NCBI GenBank assembly: GCA_034766995.1
Contig: CM068317.1
Location: 50,038,425-50,102,424 of the forward strand
Length of the DNA: 64,000 nucleotides
DNA from: Acanthacorydalis orientalis
Lineage: Eukaryota; Arthropoda; Insecta; Megaloptera; Corydalidae
Direction: 5' to 3'
Part shown: one piece after another, positions 43,124 to 50,850 of the stretch
Layout: the number at the start of each line of letters is the position of its first letter
How positions within the stretch are numbered: the first letter of the stretch is position 1
Program-made: the position numbers and the translations under genes
The notes under the pieces: model-generated
The model's input: the letters and a program-made list of their open reading frames with translations, nothing else
The model's database searches: none
Told to the model about the DNA's origin: nothing

Positions 43124-43294
43124 AATGTGTGTGTATGTGGCATCTTATGTGTGTGTTTCGATCAGCGTGTGGTAAAAAAAGCTCCGCTCACCTGTGTAGT
43201 ACATCTTGCCGGTCTTCTCGGACAGCGGGTACTTGTAGTCCGGATTCTTCGATCTGATCGGACTGCCCGTCCCGCTGGCGGCCGGCGACGACAT
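12430..43294 (-). CDS. Gad1: Glutamate decarboxylase, complete, ten coding exons
   Basis: PLP-dependent glutamate decarboxylase (group II), which converts L-glutamate to GABA and CO2 in the cytosol of GABAergic neurons. Coding exons: 43294-43192, 30079-29843, 21641-21444, 21345-21227, 21138-20887, 20801-20734, 16853-16775, 14618-14469, 13022-12828, 12603-12430. All introns are GT-AG and phases agree, giving 524 residues (Drosophila Gad1 is about 510). Landmarks: [37 protein letters not shown] (141-153), GGSISNLYA (180-188), CHYS with the PLP-stacking His221, [22 protein letters not shown] with Asp303, NPHKLMG with the PLP lysine Lys336, catalytic-loop Tyr365 (MSAEYLF), and C-terminal [24 protein letters not shown] and GGSISN favour glutamate decarboxylase over the cysteine-sulfinate/aspartate decarboxylase branch. 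The start is the first ATG in its frame after an upstream in-frame stop and has A at -3. No break is seen. Confidence 0.97.
12828..13022 (-). CDS. Gad1: Gad1 coding exon 9
   Basis: Acceptor TTCTAAAG, donor GTACGT after GGGAAA, 65 codons: [15 protein letters not shown] to [16 protein letters not shown] and SRESELGK. A fold-back MITE arm lies about 60 bases upstream of the acceptor, in intron 8. Confidence 0.95.
13639..13730 (+). tRNA. tRNA-Ile (UAU) with 18-nt intron
   Basis: The cloverleaf folds fully: acceptor TCTCCAG pairs with CTGGAGA (discriminator A), D-arm GCGC/GCGC, anticodon stem CGGTA/TGCCG, T-arm GCGAG/CTCGC with loop TTCGAGT. The anticodon TAT is at 13673-13675. An 18-base intron (13677-13694) follows position 37, the canonical place, as is usual for animal tRNA-Ile(UAU). 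A TTTT run at 13737-13740 serves as Pol III terminator. It reads isoleucine AUA codons. It sits in Gad1 intron 8 on the opposite strand. Position 1 is U paired with A, where this tRNA usually begins with G. Confidence 0.94.
13737..13740 (+). terminator. Pol III terminator of tRNA-Ile
   Basis: TTTT begins seven bases after the tRNA discriminator base, followed by a second T-run a few bases further on. Confidence 0.7.
14109..14319. mobile_element. Fold-back MITE, copy D, in Gad1 intron 8
   Basis: Outer left arm CTTTCACGAATTCGTTCT and a good right arm GTTCTGAACATGATAGCAAC to GAATTTGCTCAGTGTCAGAA-CTG, the same arms as the other copies. A separate left arm lies at about 13080-13215. Confidence 0.68.
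14469..14618 (-). CDS. Gad1: Gad1 coding exon 8
   Basis: Acceptor TTTCGCAG, donor GTGATT, exactly 50 codons: [35 protein letters not shown] and LQWRSK. It holds the catalytic-loop tyrosine (Tyr365, aligned to Tyr434 of GAD67). Confidence 0.96.
14619..16774 (-). other. Gad1 intron 7 (2.2 kb)
   Basis: Contains a 59-base (TA)n tract (14801-14859), a T-run, and a moderately CpG-rich part (15440-15620). Nothing else recognised. Confidence 0.75.
16775..16853 (-). CDS. Gad1: Gad1 coding exon 7 (PLP lysine)
   Basis: Acceptor TCTTGCAG, donor GTAAGT after GAAGAC. Encodes [20 protein letters not shown] and IHFKED; Lys336 in NPHK forms the Schiff base with PLP. Confidence 0.96.
16854..20733 (-). other. 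Gad1 intron 6 (3.9 kb)
   Basis: Contains a fold-back MITE trace (about 18870-19085) and two CpG-rich stretches (17560-18010 and 19440-20000). The second is long and GC-rich enough to be a regulatory island or untranslated exon. No coding exon recognised. Confidence 0.75.
19440..20000. other. CpG-rich island in Gad1 intron 6
   Basis: The longest GC-rich stretch inside the gene (GCGCGCGCACAGCC, GGCGGAGGCGGCGGCCGCCG). No coding exon matched. Candidate regulatory element or untranslated/alternative exon. Confidence 0.4.
20734..20801 (-). CDS. Gad1: Gad1 coding exon 6
   Basis: Acceptor TTTGCAG, donor GTAAGA. A 68-base exon encoding [20 protein letters not shown] and IE, the segment directly after the PLP-ring aspartate. 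Confidence 0.94.
20887..21138 (-). CDS. Gad1: Gad1 coding exon 5
   Basis: Acceptor CCCACGCAG, donor GTTAGT after GTCGAC, phase 0. Residues 220-303: [15 protein letters not shown] with the His that stacks on [16 protein letters not shown], and LWLHVD ending in Asp303, which pairs with the PLP ring nitrogen. Very CpG-rich codon usage compared with the flanking introns. Confidence 0.96.
21227..21345 (-). CDS. Gad1: Gad1 coding exon 4
   Basis: Acceptor TATTCCAG, donor GTAATC after GACCAG. Encodes [18 protein letters not shown] to LVMFTSDQ (181-219). SISN holds the PLP phosphate-binding serines. The flanking introns are only 98 and 88 bases long. Confidence 0.96.
21444..21641 (-). CDS. Gad1: Gad1 coding exon 3
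   Basis: Acceptor GGATTTCAG, donor GTACGC. Encodes residues 115-179: [29 protein letters not shown] and [12 protein letters not shown], the substrate-binding face of the PLP domain. Confidence 0.96.
22946..23072 (+). mobile_element. Mariner-family 5' end fragment
   Basis: Begins TTTGGTGTACAAGTTAATTC and matches the terminal repeat and untranslated leader of the family above, to AACATTTAAAATG, then is cut by a (TA)n tract. Confidence 0.75.
24060..24480 (-). pseudogene. Degraded mariner/Tc-type transposase, N-terminal half
   Basis: Minus-strand pieces in shifted frames read [13 protein letters not shown], then [13 protein letters not shown] and [16 protein letters not shown] residues, which is the helix-turn-helix part of insect mariner-type transposases (EETGSV.DK....SIR..S..L.....YKIQL.QELKP). 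There are stops and shifts throughout. Confidence 0.65.
25031..25097. repeat. (TA)n microsatellite
   Basis: About 33 TA units directly after CACACGCACGCAC, a CA-type start seen at several such tracts. Confidence 0.95.
26812..26900. repeat. Compound microsatellite (CT)n(AT)n(GT)n
   Basis: A CT run, then about eight AT units, then a long GT run passing into GTAT units, all contiguous. Confidence 0.95.
27860..27908 (+). repeat. Retroposon 3'-end-like motif, near-consensus copy
   Basis: GGGCGCTAATGACCTTAGCT, ATCGAAACGCC, then AAACCCCAAATAAC. In other copies GGGCGC and GCGCCC at the two sides can pair as a stem. The tail is A-rich. Confidence 0.6.
28123..28639 (-). mobile_element. Mariner-family element, second deleted copy
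   Basis: Colinear with the copy at 841-1364 over its whole length (ends TTAGATGTACGAATTAATTC and ...ATTTTACGCCTAA), with the same internal deletion junction near TTCATCGACTCA. A TA follows the right end; the left TA is lost. In Gad1 intron 2. Confidence 0.82.
28986..29060 (-). repeat. tRNA-like A/B-box pair, possible SINE head
   Basis: On the minus strand TAGGCGAGTGCG (29060-29049) resembles a Pol III A box and GGGTTCGATTC (28996-28986) is an almost perfect B box, about 50 bases downstream. No complete cloverleaf forms, so this is a degraded tRNA or a tRNA-derived SINE head. Confidence 0.35.
29408..29487. mobile_element. 80-bp mariner miniature (almost only terminal repeats)
   Basis: TTAGTTGGGTAGGAAAATAA at the left and, reverse-complemented, TAGCTCGGTAGAAAAATAAT at the right are the ends of the second mariner family, separated by only about 25 bases. 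A TA precedes the left end. Confidence 0.75.
29535..29587. repeat. (TA)n microsatellite near Gad1 exon 2
   Basis: About 26 TA units, roughly 250 bases downstream of the exon 2 donor. Confidence 0.95.
29843..30079 (-). CDS. Gad1: Gad1 coding exon 2
   Basis: Acceptor TTTCGACAG, donor GTGAGT after AAAACAG. Encodes residues 36-113 ([20 protein letters not shown] to [13 protein letters not shown]), the N-terminal helical region. It is preceded by 13.1 kb of intron and followed 250 bases on by a long (TA)n tract. Confidence 0.95.
30164..30290. repeat. (TA)n with (GA) and (GT) flank near Gad1 exon 2
   Basis: A TA tract to 30219, then GAGAGAGAAA, a second short TA run, then a GT run. It lies about 85 bases upstream of the exon 2 acceptor, so exon 2 is bracketed by unstable repeats. 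Confidence 0.93.
30665..31110. repeat. Degenerate tandem repeat, ~190-bp unit, 2.3 copies
   Basis: CGATCAGTTTCTTAATTATT recurs at 30681 and 30870 and, diverged, as CGACTAGATTCTAAACAATT at 31061. The intervening parts (TTAGAACCTG, CATTGACTC, TAGAATCGTTT, TTTTATATAAT) align too. Confidence 0.8.
31652..31741. repeat. (TA)n microsatellite
   Basis: About 45 TA units with one C interruption. Another tract, 31374-31431, lies nearby. Confidence 0.95.
32025..32078 (-). repeat. Retroposon 3'-end-like motif, minus-strand copy
   Basis: Reverse complement gives GCCACTAATGACTTTTGTCG, TCGACGCGCACTTACACCTC, AAGT, a diverged copy in Gad1 intron 1. Confidence 0.5.
32440..32760. other. CpG-rich island in Gad1 intron 1
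   Basis: A GC-rich segment with an octamer-type POU site ATGCAAAT (about 32570) and GCGCTAAGC/GCGC strings. No protein recognised. Confidence 0.4.
33600..33870. other. CpG-rich island in Gad1 intron 1
   Basis: A CpG-rich segment with a 123-codon plus-strand open frame starting at 33649 that matches no family I recognise and ends in AT-rich DNA. More likely regulatory than coding. Confidence 0.35.
34015..34186 (-). pseudogene. Mariner transposase C-terminal remnant
   Basis: An open stretch reading [49 protein letters not shown] and TRDYLD. This is the C-terminal signature of mariner transposases (PLKE...SD..V..A...WL...FF..GI.KL..R..KCI...GDY). No upstream catalytic part is recognisable. In Gad1 intron 1. 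Confidence 0.75.
38592..38890. mobile_element. Fold-back MITE, copies E (two joined pieces)
   Basis: CAGTTCTGTCACTGTGACTA, preceded by TA, is the cleanest left end. Outer arms at 38592-38755 are followed by a separate right-arm piece (38760-38890) with GGGATCATCATCGAAATGC. Confidence 0.68.
39890..40230. other. CpG-rich island in Gad1 intron 1
   Basis: A dense GC/CpG stretch (ATGGCGTCCGCG, GGCGCGCGCCACGTCC, GCGCGCAACG) in AT-rich DNA, about 3.1 kb upstream of the exon 1 side. Open frames exist on both strands but none matches a known protein or has clear splice sites. It could be an alternative promoter or an enhancer. Confidence 0.45.
40936..40996. repeat. (TA)n microsatellite
   Basis: About 30 TA units, shortly before the deleted mariner at 41267. 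Confidence 0.95.
41267..41840 (-). mobile_element. Second mariner family, deleted copy with intact ends
   Basis: Ends TCGGGTTGGCAGAAAAATAA and (reverse complement) TTAGGTTGGTAGGAAAATAA are inverted repeats flanked by TA (41265-41266, 41841-41842). Minus-strand fragments still read like a transposase helix-turn-helix region with stops. At 574 bp it is under half of a full mariner. In Gad1 intron 1. Confidence 0.85.
42139..42190 (-). repeat. Retroposon 3'-end-like motif, minus-strand copy
   Basis: Reverse complement reads GGGCGCTAATGACCTTAGCT-GTCGACGCGTCCTGAAACC-CCAAATAAC, essentially the family consensus. Confidence 0.6.
42655..42792. repeat. Compound (CTAT)n(TA)n(GA)n microsatellite
   Basis: CTAT units pass into TA with ATG/AAT interruptions and end in AGAGAGAGAGAAG. 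Confidence 0.94.
43059..43119. repeat. (TA)n microsatellite next to Gad1 exon 1
   Basis: About 30 TA units then GTGTGTATGTG, only about 70 bases downstream of the exon 1 donor. Confidence 0.95.
43192..43294 (-). CDS. Gad1: Gad1 coding exon 1
   Basis: ATG gives [20 protein letters not shown] and [12 protein letters not shown], then donor GTGAGC in phase 1. PLSEKTGKM corresponds to the conserved N-terminal YKLSERTGKL of fly Gad1. The variable first 20 residues are Ser/Pro/Gly rich. The exon continues upstream as 5' UTR; that stretch is open in frame but has no ATG. Confidence 0.9.
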
Positions 43295-43920
43295 CTTCGT
43301 GTTGATGTACTTGAAGAGGTCGTCGGGAACGTATTTCAGAAACGCGTCCAGCTTGGCTGCTTTTGTGTGTACACCGGCGATCGCGAACAAACACGCTCCC
43401 GTGAAGCGTCCGTGCCGAAAGCTGCTAAAAGCTCGCGTCCGTCGTCTCGACGACGCTCGTTCGACGCCGATCTAGGTCACCTAGATGTCGTACCCGGACC
43501 GTACGGCGCGCGCGCGAGCCGAACGACGGCCGACCGTGAGCTTTACGGGCGGAGCTAAGCGCGGATCGAACGGCGGGCGGAGACTGCGGAACGCGCCGGG
43601 CGGAGCGACCGGAGCCGTGATTTACTTTTTCCGCCGCTGATGGATTTCGTTAGGCGGACGGACGGACGAATGTGCGGACGGAGAGAGAGCGCGCGCGTGT
43701 CGCTTGAGACGGACGGAGAACGGAGGCGCGCGCGGCGTGTTGAGAGCTTTTTGCACACGGTCGTTACACTTTTTTTCTATGAATATATGTTCGTATGTTT
43801 ATATAAAATGTATAAATTCGACCTCAACGTTTTACACGCGCCCGATTCGATACGAAATACTGCAAGCGGCGAGGTAGGTCGAACCAAGGACGGAGTCGAC
43901 GGCGCCCTCTATATTTAACT
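43295..43920 (-). promoter_or_regulatory. GC-rich 5' UTR / promoter-like region of Gad1
   Basis: Directly upstream of the Gad1 ATG the sequence turns strongly GC- and CpG-rich to about 43760, unlike the surrounding DNA. A TATATAAAC string reads on the minus strand at about 43806-43798. A start within or near this island is likely, but the exact TSS and any upstream untranslated exons cannot be seen. Confidence 0.4.
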
Positions 43921-44275
43921 CGGTTCACCAACACCAGAATAGAAATGAAATCCGAAATTACGGCGCGATACTAGTTGTTAATCTCGGGAATCTAGTGCCG
44001 CGTCTGGAAAGAAGAGAAAAGAAACATTAGACGCTGACCTCGAAAGTGTACAGATACGGCGGTGATGAAGAACGAAAAAAACGAACGATACGATTGGCTG
44101 TCGGTCCGTCAGTTTGTGTCGTTTTCAATTTAGCGCCTCGTCCGCGAACGCCACGATATAAAAATAAAGCCGTTACGAAGCTGCTGTCGATGAAATAAGT
44201 TCTGTAAATGGTCCAGAACTATAACCGAGATCGATTGAAAGTACAACAAACTAATCATCATCTTCTCCGTTCGAT

Positions 44276-44692
44276 TCATTCTTCGGCACATAAATATAAA
44301 ACTTTGATCTGTCGATAATCAGAAATGTTCATTAAAGCTACCAAACACTTCGAATCCTGCTTCCTCTGCGATAATGATACACCGGCTTTCGATTTTCGAT
44401 CGCTCTGAAAAACGACTGAGCATGTTTTTAATTCCAAATCTAAAAAATCCACCAGTCTATCCGTTAATTTTTGCGTTTGAAGCGAAATTTTTTCGGTTAG
44501 TTTAGTAGAATTGCTGTTCTTTTGTTCTTCTTCGTGGATTCTTCTTCTTCTTCTCTTCGGTTGTTCTTTCAATCTTTTCTTCTTCAAAAATTCTTTCCAA
44601 TGTCGACTTTGACTCGCGGAGCACCTGAAGAAAGTGTACGGAACACAGTTTGAAGAACACTGATTTATATAAACCGAAAAGCACGATTCCAT
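44276..44692 (-). other. Unrecognised open frame, 138 codons, charged
   Basis: ATG frame ending at 44276 with a basic stretch KRRRRR and alternating Lys/Glu. It follows a good-looking acceptor (CTTTCTTCAG at about 44627), after which a second frame is also open. No family recognised; the low-complexity (TTC)n-like DNA explains much of the openness. Probably not a gene. Confidence 0.15.
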
Positions 44693-45143
44693 GAAACCTT
44701 AGTAGACAAAATGTTACACTTTTATGTCCGACCCTCTAATCGAATAAGTCGTTTGAATATCCAACGTGTAAAAATCCAAACAAAACGTTATTCGCATAAA
44801 CGCCAGTATCAACAGAATATTATTTCTATTATTTCATTATTATTTTTTTTGAGGGGGAGGGTAGATACCAAAAAATATATGTATAAATAGCAAACGAGTT
44901 AATGTCGTGCGTACGGCTATCAGTGGAATTGTTTGACACCCACGTCGACAAAAATCCACCGTCGGGTATTTAATAACATGTTACATATTTCGCATACTCC
45001 AGCGGACATTTTTTCGTTGCGAAATCTGACGGACATTGTTCATGTAATGAATATTCCCTCGAGATAATTAATATACAAGAGTGGATTGTATTCTACGCAC
45101 ACAAAAACATCATATGGCATGCAGGGTGTACGACACACACCTT

Positions 45144-45182
<39 letters not shown>

Positions 45183-45466
45183 TTTTAAAAGAAAAACCAC
45201 ACACACATACGCACACATGGTAGATAAACCTTTAAAACGTACGGCACACTTTTTCGTTACAAAGAACGACTTCAGCTCGGCCGTGCAAAACAGCCTGAAA
45301 AAAATCATGAATGTCTCTTTTTTTTATTCGACCGACCGCCATACGGATACACGTACAATCCAGAGATTCTGAAAGGGGATGGACGTTTTATTCCCGATTG
45401 ATCATCTTCGTCAATCTATTACTGAAAGATAAACTGCGAAGTGAGTGAATAGAAGTGGTTGAAATA

Positions 45467-45815
45467 ACAGGTGTAAAAGTTGATTTAATGCCATTGAATT
45501 AAATCAATCAGAATTCTGCTTTGAATTTAAATATTTTCTAGTCGTTTAACGATTTTCAAGTGCCAGCCTTAACATTTAAAAAAAAAAACACTATATATGG
45601 TGGCCAAGCAGTTGGCATAACTTCACAAAACGGTAGCGAAAGAAGCATAGTAGGCTTTGAAAGCGTTTCACATTCCAGTTGAAAACAATGCTGCCGAATC
45701 CACGGGAATGGTTAATTCGGCTTTAGGGAAAGGGCTTGTGACGCATAAAACAGACAAACCATGCTGAAACAGTGGAAGAGATCTGAAAATACAGCTTCAT
45801 CGACTCATTTTACGA
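45467..45815 (+). mobile_element. Mariner-family 5' fragment with broken transposase start
   Basis: Terminal repeat-like ACAGGTGTAAAAGTTGATTT, leader, then codons matching the transposase N-terminus (ALKAFHIPVENNAAEST, GLVTHKT) with stops. It crosses into CTTCATCGACTCA, the same deletion junction as the copies at 841 and 28123. No right end found. Confidence 0.72.
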
Positions 45816-48429
45816 TTTTGTAGCGGTAATCTTCACATTTAAAAGCCTCTACATAAATAGATGAACCAATCCTGACTTGAAACTGTCTCGTGTGCCTATT
45901 CATACATGAAAAACGTTCCTTTTCATTTCCAATTTTCACGAATCAATGCCGTTTTTCACACAGCCGAATGAACATTTTAAAGTAAACGGCGACCGGTTTT
46001 TGATTGTGGCACATTTCGATGACGGTTCCGGCGACGTTCAGTGCTGAAAAATTAAATTTTCTCTAACGAACATCTCTTCAACAAGTTTAATTAAAACAGA
46101 CACCGGTTCTAATATTTCCATGTTGCCGTACCGTTCACGTCTTGAAATCCATTTCTAACATGAAATATACGCTCGTCGCGCAAAACTTCAGAATGAAATA
46201 TTTCAGTTTTAATAATGATAATGGACGCCGTGGCTGCGACCGTGCGTCCGCCCTCTGCCGGAGCCCGCTGTCGTTCCAGCCCGCAGACTGATTAAATTAG
46301 CCATTAAGGCACCGAAATCCTCATATAATTACACTCAATTAGCGAACTCTTCGCGACTCATATTTCAAACGAACGAATCTCTCGTCCTACACACATACAC
46401 ACACGCGTTCGTAACTTTCGATGTGTGTGTGTGCGCGCGTTATACAACATTGAAAGCTCGGGTGTGAGGTTGGGGCTACGGCGAGAGCGCAACTCGGCCA
46501 GTTTTTGACCTTTAACGTGACAGCGGAGGCGAACAAAAAGCGTACACAAAGCCGTTTTCGTGGCTTTTGTGCTTCCCACACGAAATTGACAATGGTGTTG
46601 CGTTCGCGCGGACTTTTCGATGCTGTTTGCGCATGTCATGCACCGTTCGGCGTTTGAAATTGAATCGATAACAACATTTATATATACATATACATATATA
46701 TATATATTGATACATACGTACACACATGTATGTCTGTATATGAGTGTGTGTTTGTGTTTGCATATTAGGACGTCAGCCGCGTTTCGAAAAACACTAACCG
46801 CACGCATCCCACTCTCTGATGTCTTCATATTAGTTTGATGGCGCACGTAAACAGTATGCAAATGTGTACACTTAACTGAAACTGTGCAAAATATACAGCG
46901 TCTCATTTGCATTCTATATGACATAATAACAAATATGTAAACCGTTGTATAAATCTCGCTGTTTATGCACACACGTACACTTGTTTTAATACATACATAC
47001 ATACATATATATATATATATAAATATATAGTCAAAAAATTAACCGAGACATGAACCATGCAAAGTCGACAGTGTTGTTCAATGCGTTCGTCTGCCCGAAG
47101 AAAATTGACACAAAAAGAAACAGAAATAGAAAAAGTTAAAAAGTATGTCTATCCAGCCCGGTTTATCAACAAAGATGGCTCGTTCATTTAATAAATAAAC
47201 AGGAGACTAAAAATGGAACTGAGCTCATTTGGACATATTTTGTTTAGAGATTTGCAAGCGTCCGTCATGAAATTGTATGTACCCAGATTGTCTGGTACAG
47301 TTGCGAGAGGCTTTAGAGCCCCGAAAGCCTGTGAGTAACTTGTTGTCTGATGATGATGATGATTTCGGTTCTTTAGAGACACCGAACAGTGAATTACTCC
47401 ATCGCATACAAACGTATCATAAATAATATCCGACATACATAACTGAAGCTGCATCGTCGAACATGAATTCCATTTGAATTATGGACGTGCAGAGACGACG
47501 TCGGCCAGAGGCACTCGAAGCATTAATGGACTCGAACAATTAACTCCGTCAGAAGTTTTAATATGTTGTTATTCAAATTCGGATCACGCGCCGTCGAGAA
47601 CGCCATTTTGGAATCGGGATAATGCAAATTGCGACGGGAATCGGCCGACGGGAAAACGGTCGAGGGATAATACTGATTAGAGGCGCCCGCAAACGCAACG
47701 GGCTTTCAGCTTGCGGGCTGCGTGGGCGGCCGCTGAAAGCTTTTTCGTGAACGCACACTCGGTCGTGCGAATTTGATTTATATTTAAATGATCTAATTAT
47801 TTATTTATATCTCGTTGAGCTGTTTCAATACAGTTCCGACACTTTCGGTGAATTCACTACCACGAATGAATTCTTTTTACATTCCACAAACGACAAAAAA
47901 ACGTGTACAGAAGAACCTCTGCACCTTGCCTCAATTCCTAGATTTTTTTCTATACCTCGACGTTCTGAGAATGATGGAATCGTCATCGAAATATGCATCG
48001 TCAACAAATCAAACATAAACACATCAAAATCAACACGAACAAATCAAAATGTTGCAAGTCTTTAACAAGATTAGACTGTAGTTGGGTTTGTGCTGAGAAA
48101 TGAAAATCCGAGTCGTACTGTAATGTTGTTTTTTTACAAAATTCTTAAACGAGAAAGTTTTATACTGCACACCCAATTAATGCTGTCAGTAACTGTCAGT
48201 GGTTATCCGAAGAGGAATCTCACTCCAGTTCATGGAATATCATGTTTTATGACTTTCTGCGGGATGTTTTTCACATATATTCTCTTTTTCTAATTAGGGG
48301 ATGAGACGCGGCTGATTGTTTTCACTTAAAGAGCAAACACTCAAGTATGGAATATAAAGAATCGAAATCGTTCGTCAAGAAGAAAAAAATTTAGAACGTT
48401 TTTTTCAGTCGCCGTACAAACTGAAAAGT

Positions 48430-48620
48430 GTTGTTTTTTCTGACCAAAAATAGTCAATAATCGATTGTTGATCAATTTGATTGTTGTTTATGCGCATTTA
48501 TGAAGATGATGGTATGTTTATGAGCAACGATCGAAAATGATCAATTATCGATTGTTGAAGAGTTTCTATCAGAACTCTTTCCGTGGTTTACAAGACGAGT
48601 GACAAATTCATTCGTGAATT
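48430..48620. mobile_element. Fold-back MITE, copy F
   Basis: Left arm TTTTTCTGACCAAAAATAGT, centre TGAAGATGATGGTATG, right arm AGCAACGATCGAAAATGATC to CATTCGTGAATTTAGCCAG. Confidence 0.62.
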
Positions 48621-49616
48621 TAGCCAGAGGACCAGAAAACTATATCTAAAACTATATGAGTATTGGGTGTTTTTTTTTAATTTTTTCCTATACAAATAAA
48701 CAGAGGTCAATATTTGAAACAAGTCTGAACGAAGAATGGAGGTTAGACGCTGGTAGTCTGGGAGAAAGATGCCCCCTGAGACATCCGAAGAATAGAAGAA
48801 CAATAAATGTTTTAAACTAATAAAAAAAAAGAAAAACGTTTACAAATTAAATATCAGACAAATCTTGTGTTCTACTTACGTCAAGATCAGCACTTTTTCA
48901 TACGGAGCAATAAACTTCACACACCAGAAATATTAATAAATAAATCAATGATGACGATAATAAAAAAAATCAACAATGCACTGTAACGAGCAACAATGGC
49001 ACCGACGTGCGCGTGTACGGAGATTCGACAGCGACCGCGAATGTCGACATTCCACTCGAGAGTAGACCTAAAGGTGAACGGACACACGTAGTACACCGGA
49101 TTGCACCGATTAGTAAAATTCGTATTGAAAGAAAAAAAAAATTGTAAGCAATATGATTTACCAATGCGTTATTATAATTGGATCGGAATTGTGTCTGACG
49201 GTGCATGTGCGCCGCAACGAATTTTTACGACAGAACGACAGAGCGGAAACGCGACACGTGTCGTTCGTGTGGAACTTGAATCGTTGTCTTCGCGCTTGAT
49301 AAATGTAAAAGAAAAAAAATAATAATTTACATCGGTCCGATAACATTTTCAGCAATAACAGGTAGATAAATCATATGTTTAACTGCCGGAGAGATTTATT
49401 ACCGTTTAGAGTTCGAATATGCAACGAATATTGCTGTTGATAATCAATGGAAGGAACGATTAGTCACGATTGATCTGTGCTCGTGTTCTTTTTTTGTTCA
49501 GTGTTTTATTGCGAGCGCAACGAAGACACGAACACGAAATACAATGTTCATGAATAGGTTAACCGTCTCTGTCAGGAGGATTTGTTTAAAATTTTAGTTG
49601 GCCGTGTAATGAATGA

Positions 49617-49675
49617 TTTACATTAGGATAGTAAGCGGTAGGGTGCGTACTATCCCGTTACTAGCATAATGTAAA
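49617..49675. repeat. Nested perfect inverted repeat
   Basis: TTTACATTA (49617-49625) pairs with TAATGTAAA (49667-49675), and directly inside GGATAGTA (49626-49633) pairs with TACTATCC (49648-49655) around a 14-base loop. On one side the two stems are contiguous; on the other they are split by 11 bases. Variants of GATAGT recur to 49760. Confidence 0.7.
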
Positions 49676-50796
49676 CACTTTGGGATAGTGAAAGTAGAGT
49701 ACTGAAGATAGTAGCGAGTGGAGTAGAGTGGATAGCACATGTGGAATAGTACACTGTACTAGCCTCTTCCCCAACTACAAATTTACCGCAATTACTGCAG
49801 TAGAGTCGAGTAGTCGGGCGCGGAATGTGTATTTACAAGTATTGTTTTTATTTACTGGTGACTGGTTGTTTTAAACTTGAAGTAAACTAAACTCTTCTCT
49901 ACCAAACCACCAGCTTTGTGTAAACGGACCAAACTGTGGGTGGTGACTACATAATCGTACAACAGTGCTAATTTAACAATCATGGTTTTCAATGTTTGAT
50001 TTTGAAAATGTTTTATTTATTTATACAACGCATCTTTTTCACTTTCGTTCATTGCGGGGCCCCGGAGTTTAAGAGCTTCGTTATTTTCCATATAGATCCG
50101 TACATGTCCAGTAATACTTTCATCGTTTCGTCACGGATCTGAACTCGTAATCAGTATGATCGTCCGAAACGGACACGTATTCAGATTCGAAACCGTGATC
50201 CGTCGGTCGTCGCTTCTCCCTAACGCGTCACAGTCGTGACGTGTATGCGACTCGTTGCGCAACACTCTGTCGTCCGTTGCAAAACACTTTCTGCTTTCCG
50301 TTTCGCTGATCCATTACTTTCGTCCGACGAGCAACGACGGCTCGTACACGCTATTGCTCAACAAGTTCAACAAGTCGCATGTGTGTTGCACATACGTGCA
50401 GTAATACAGTCCACTGTCCCGTCACTTGTTTACTTCCCGTGTACGTCGGTTCAGTTTTCATACACCGTCGGATCGAATCGATTCGAGAAAGACTCCGCCG
50501 TTGCAAGAATTTAATACTTTACTAGGCCAGCGTGCGCGGATGGAACGTCGAATTTGTAGAACACGGTCTCTTAAATACGTTTGGGTGGGCTGACTCTTTC
50601 TATTGTATTTGTACGTGTTTTCTAATCGAGATCGGGTATTCTACCAGTCCGGATTCTTTCGCATGTGTATTTTAACGCCCTCTGAGAGAATAAGTGTTTT
50701 AAATTACTTAATTGTAGAGTTTCGCGTTCAGACATTGCGCGTTCAAGTTAAGAAGTGGCTCGAACACGAGTGTGCGAACGGGATGTATTTTTATTT

Positions 50797-50850
50797 GTGT
50801 TCGAGCACTGATGACTATAGTTATCGACACGCCCTTCAACCCCAAATAGC
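50797..50850 (+). repeat. Retroposon 3'-end-like motif, copy
   Basis: GCACTGATGACTATAGTTAT then CGACACGCCCTTCAACCCCA and AATAGC, aligned to the family consensus. Confidence 0.55.

Larger units (their letters stand above)
30080..43191 (-). other. Gad1 intron 1 (13.1 kb)
   Basis: The large first intron. It contains several long (TA)n tracts, the tandem array 30665-31110, a mariner C-terminal remnant (34015-34186), a complete deleted mariner (41267-41840), fold-back MITE traces (about 33070, 38592, 39570 and 41850), retroposon-end motifs (32030, 34225 and 42139), and three GC-rich islands (32440-32760, 33600-33870, 39890-40230). No coding exon of another gene was recognised. Long open frames such as 39611-40147 look accidental. 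Confidence 0.8.

Noticed and set aside
43680..43735. GGACGGAGAACGG resembling the miR-184 seed region
   Set aside because: The rest of the mature sequence and a hairpin arm are missing; it lies in low-complexity GGAC/GAG sequence.
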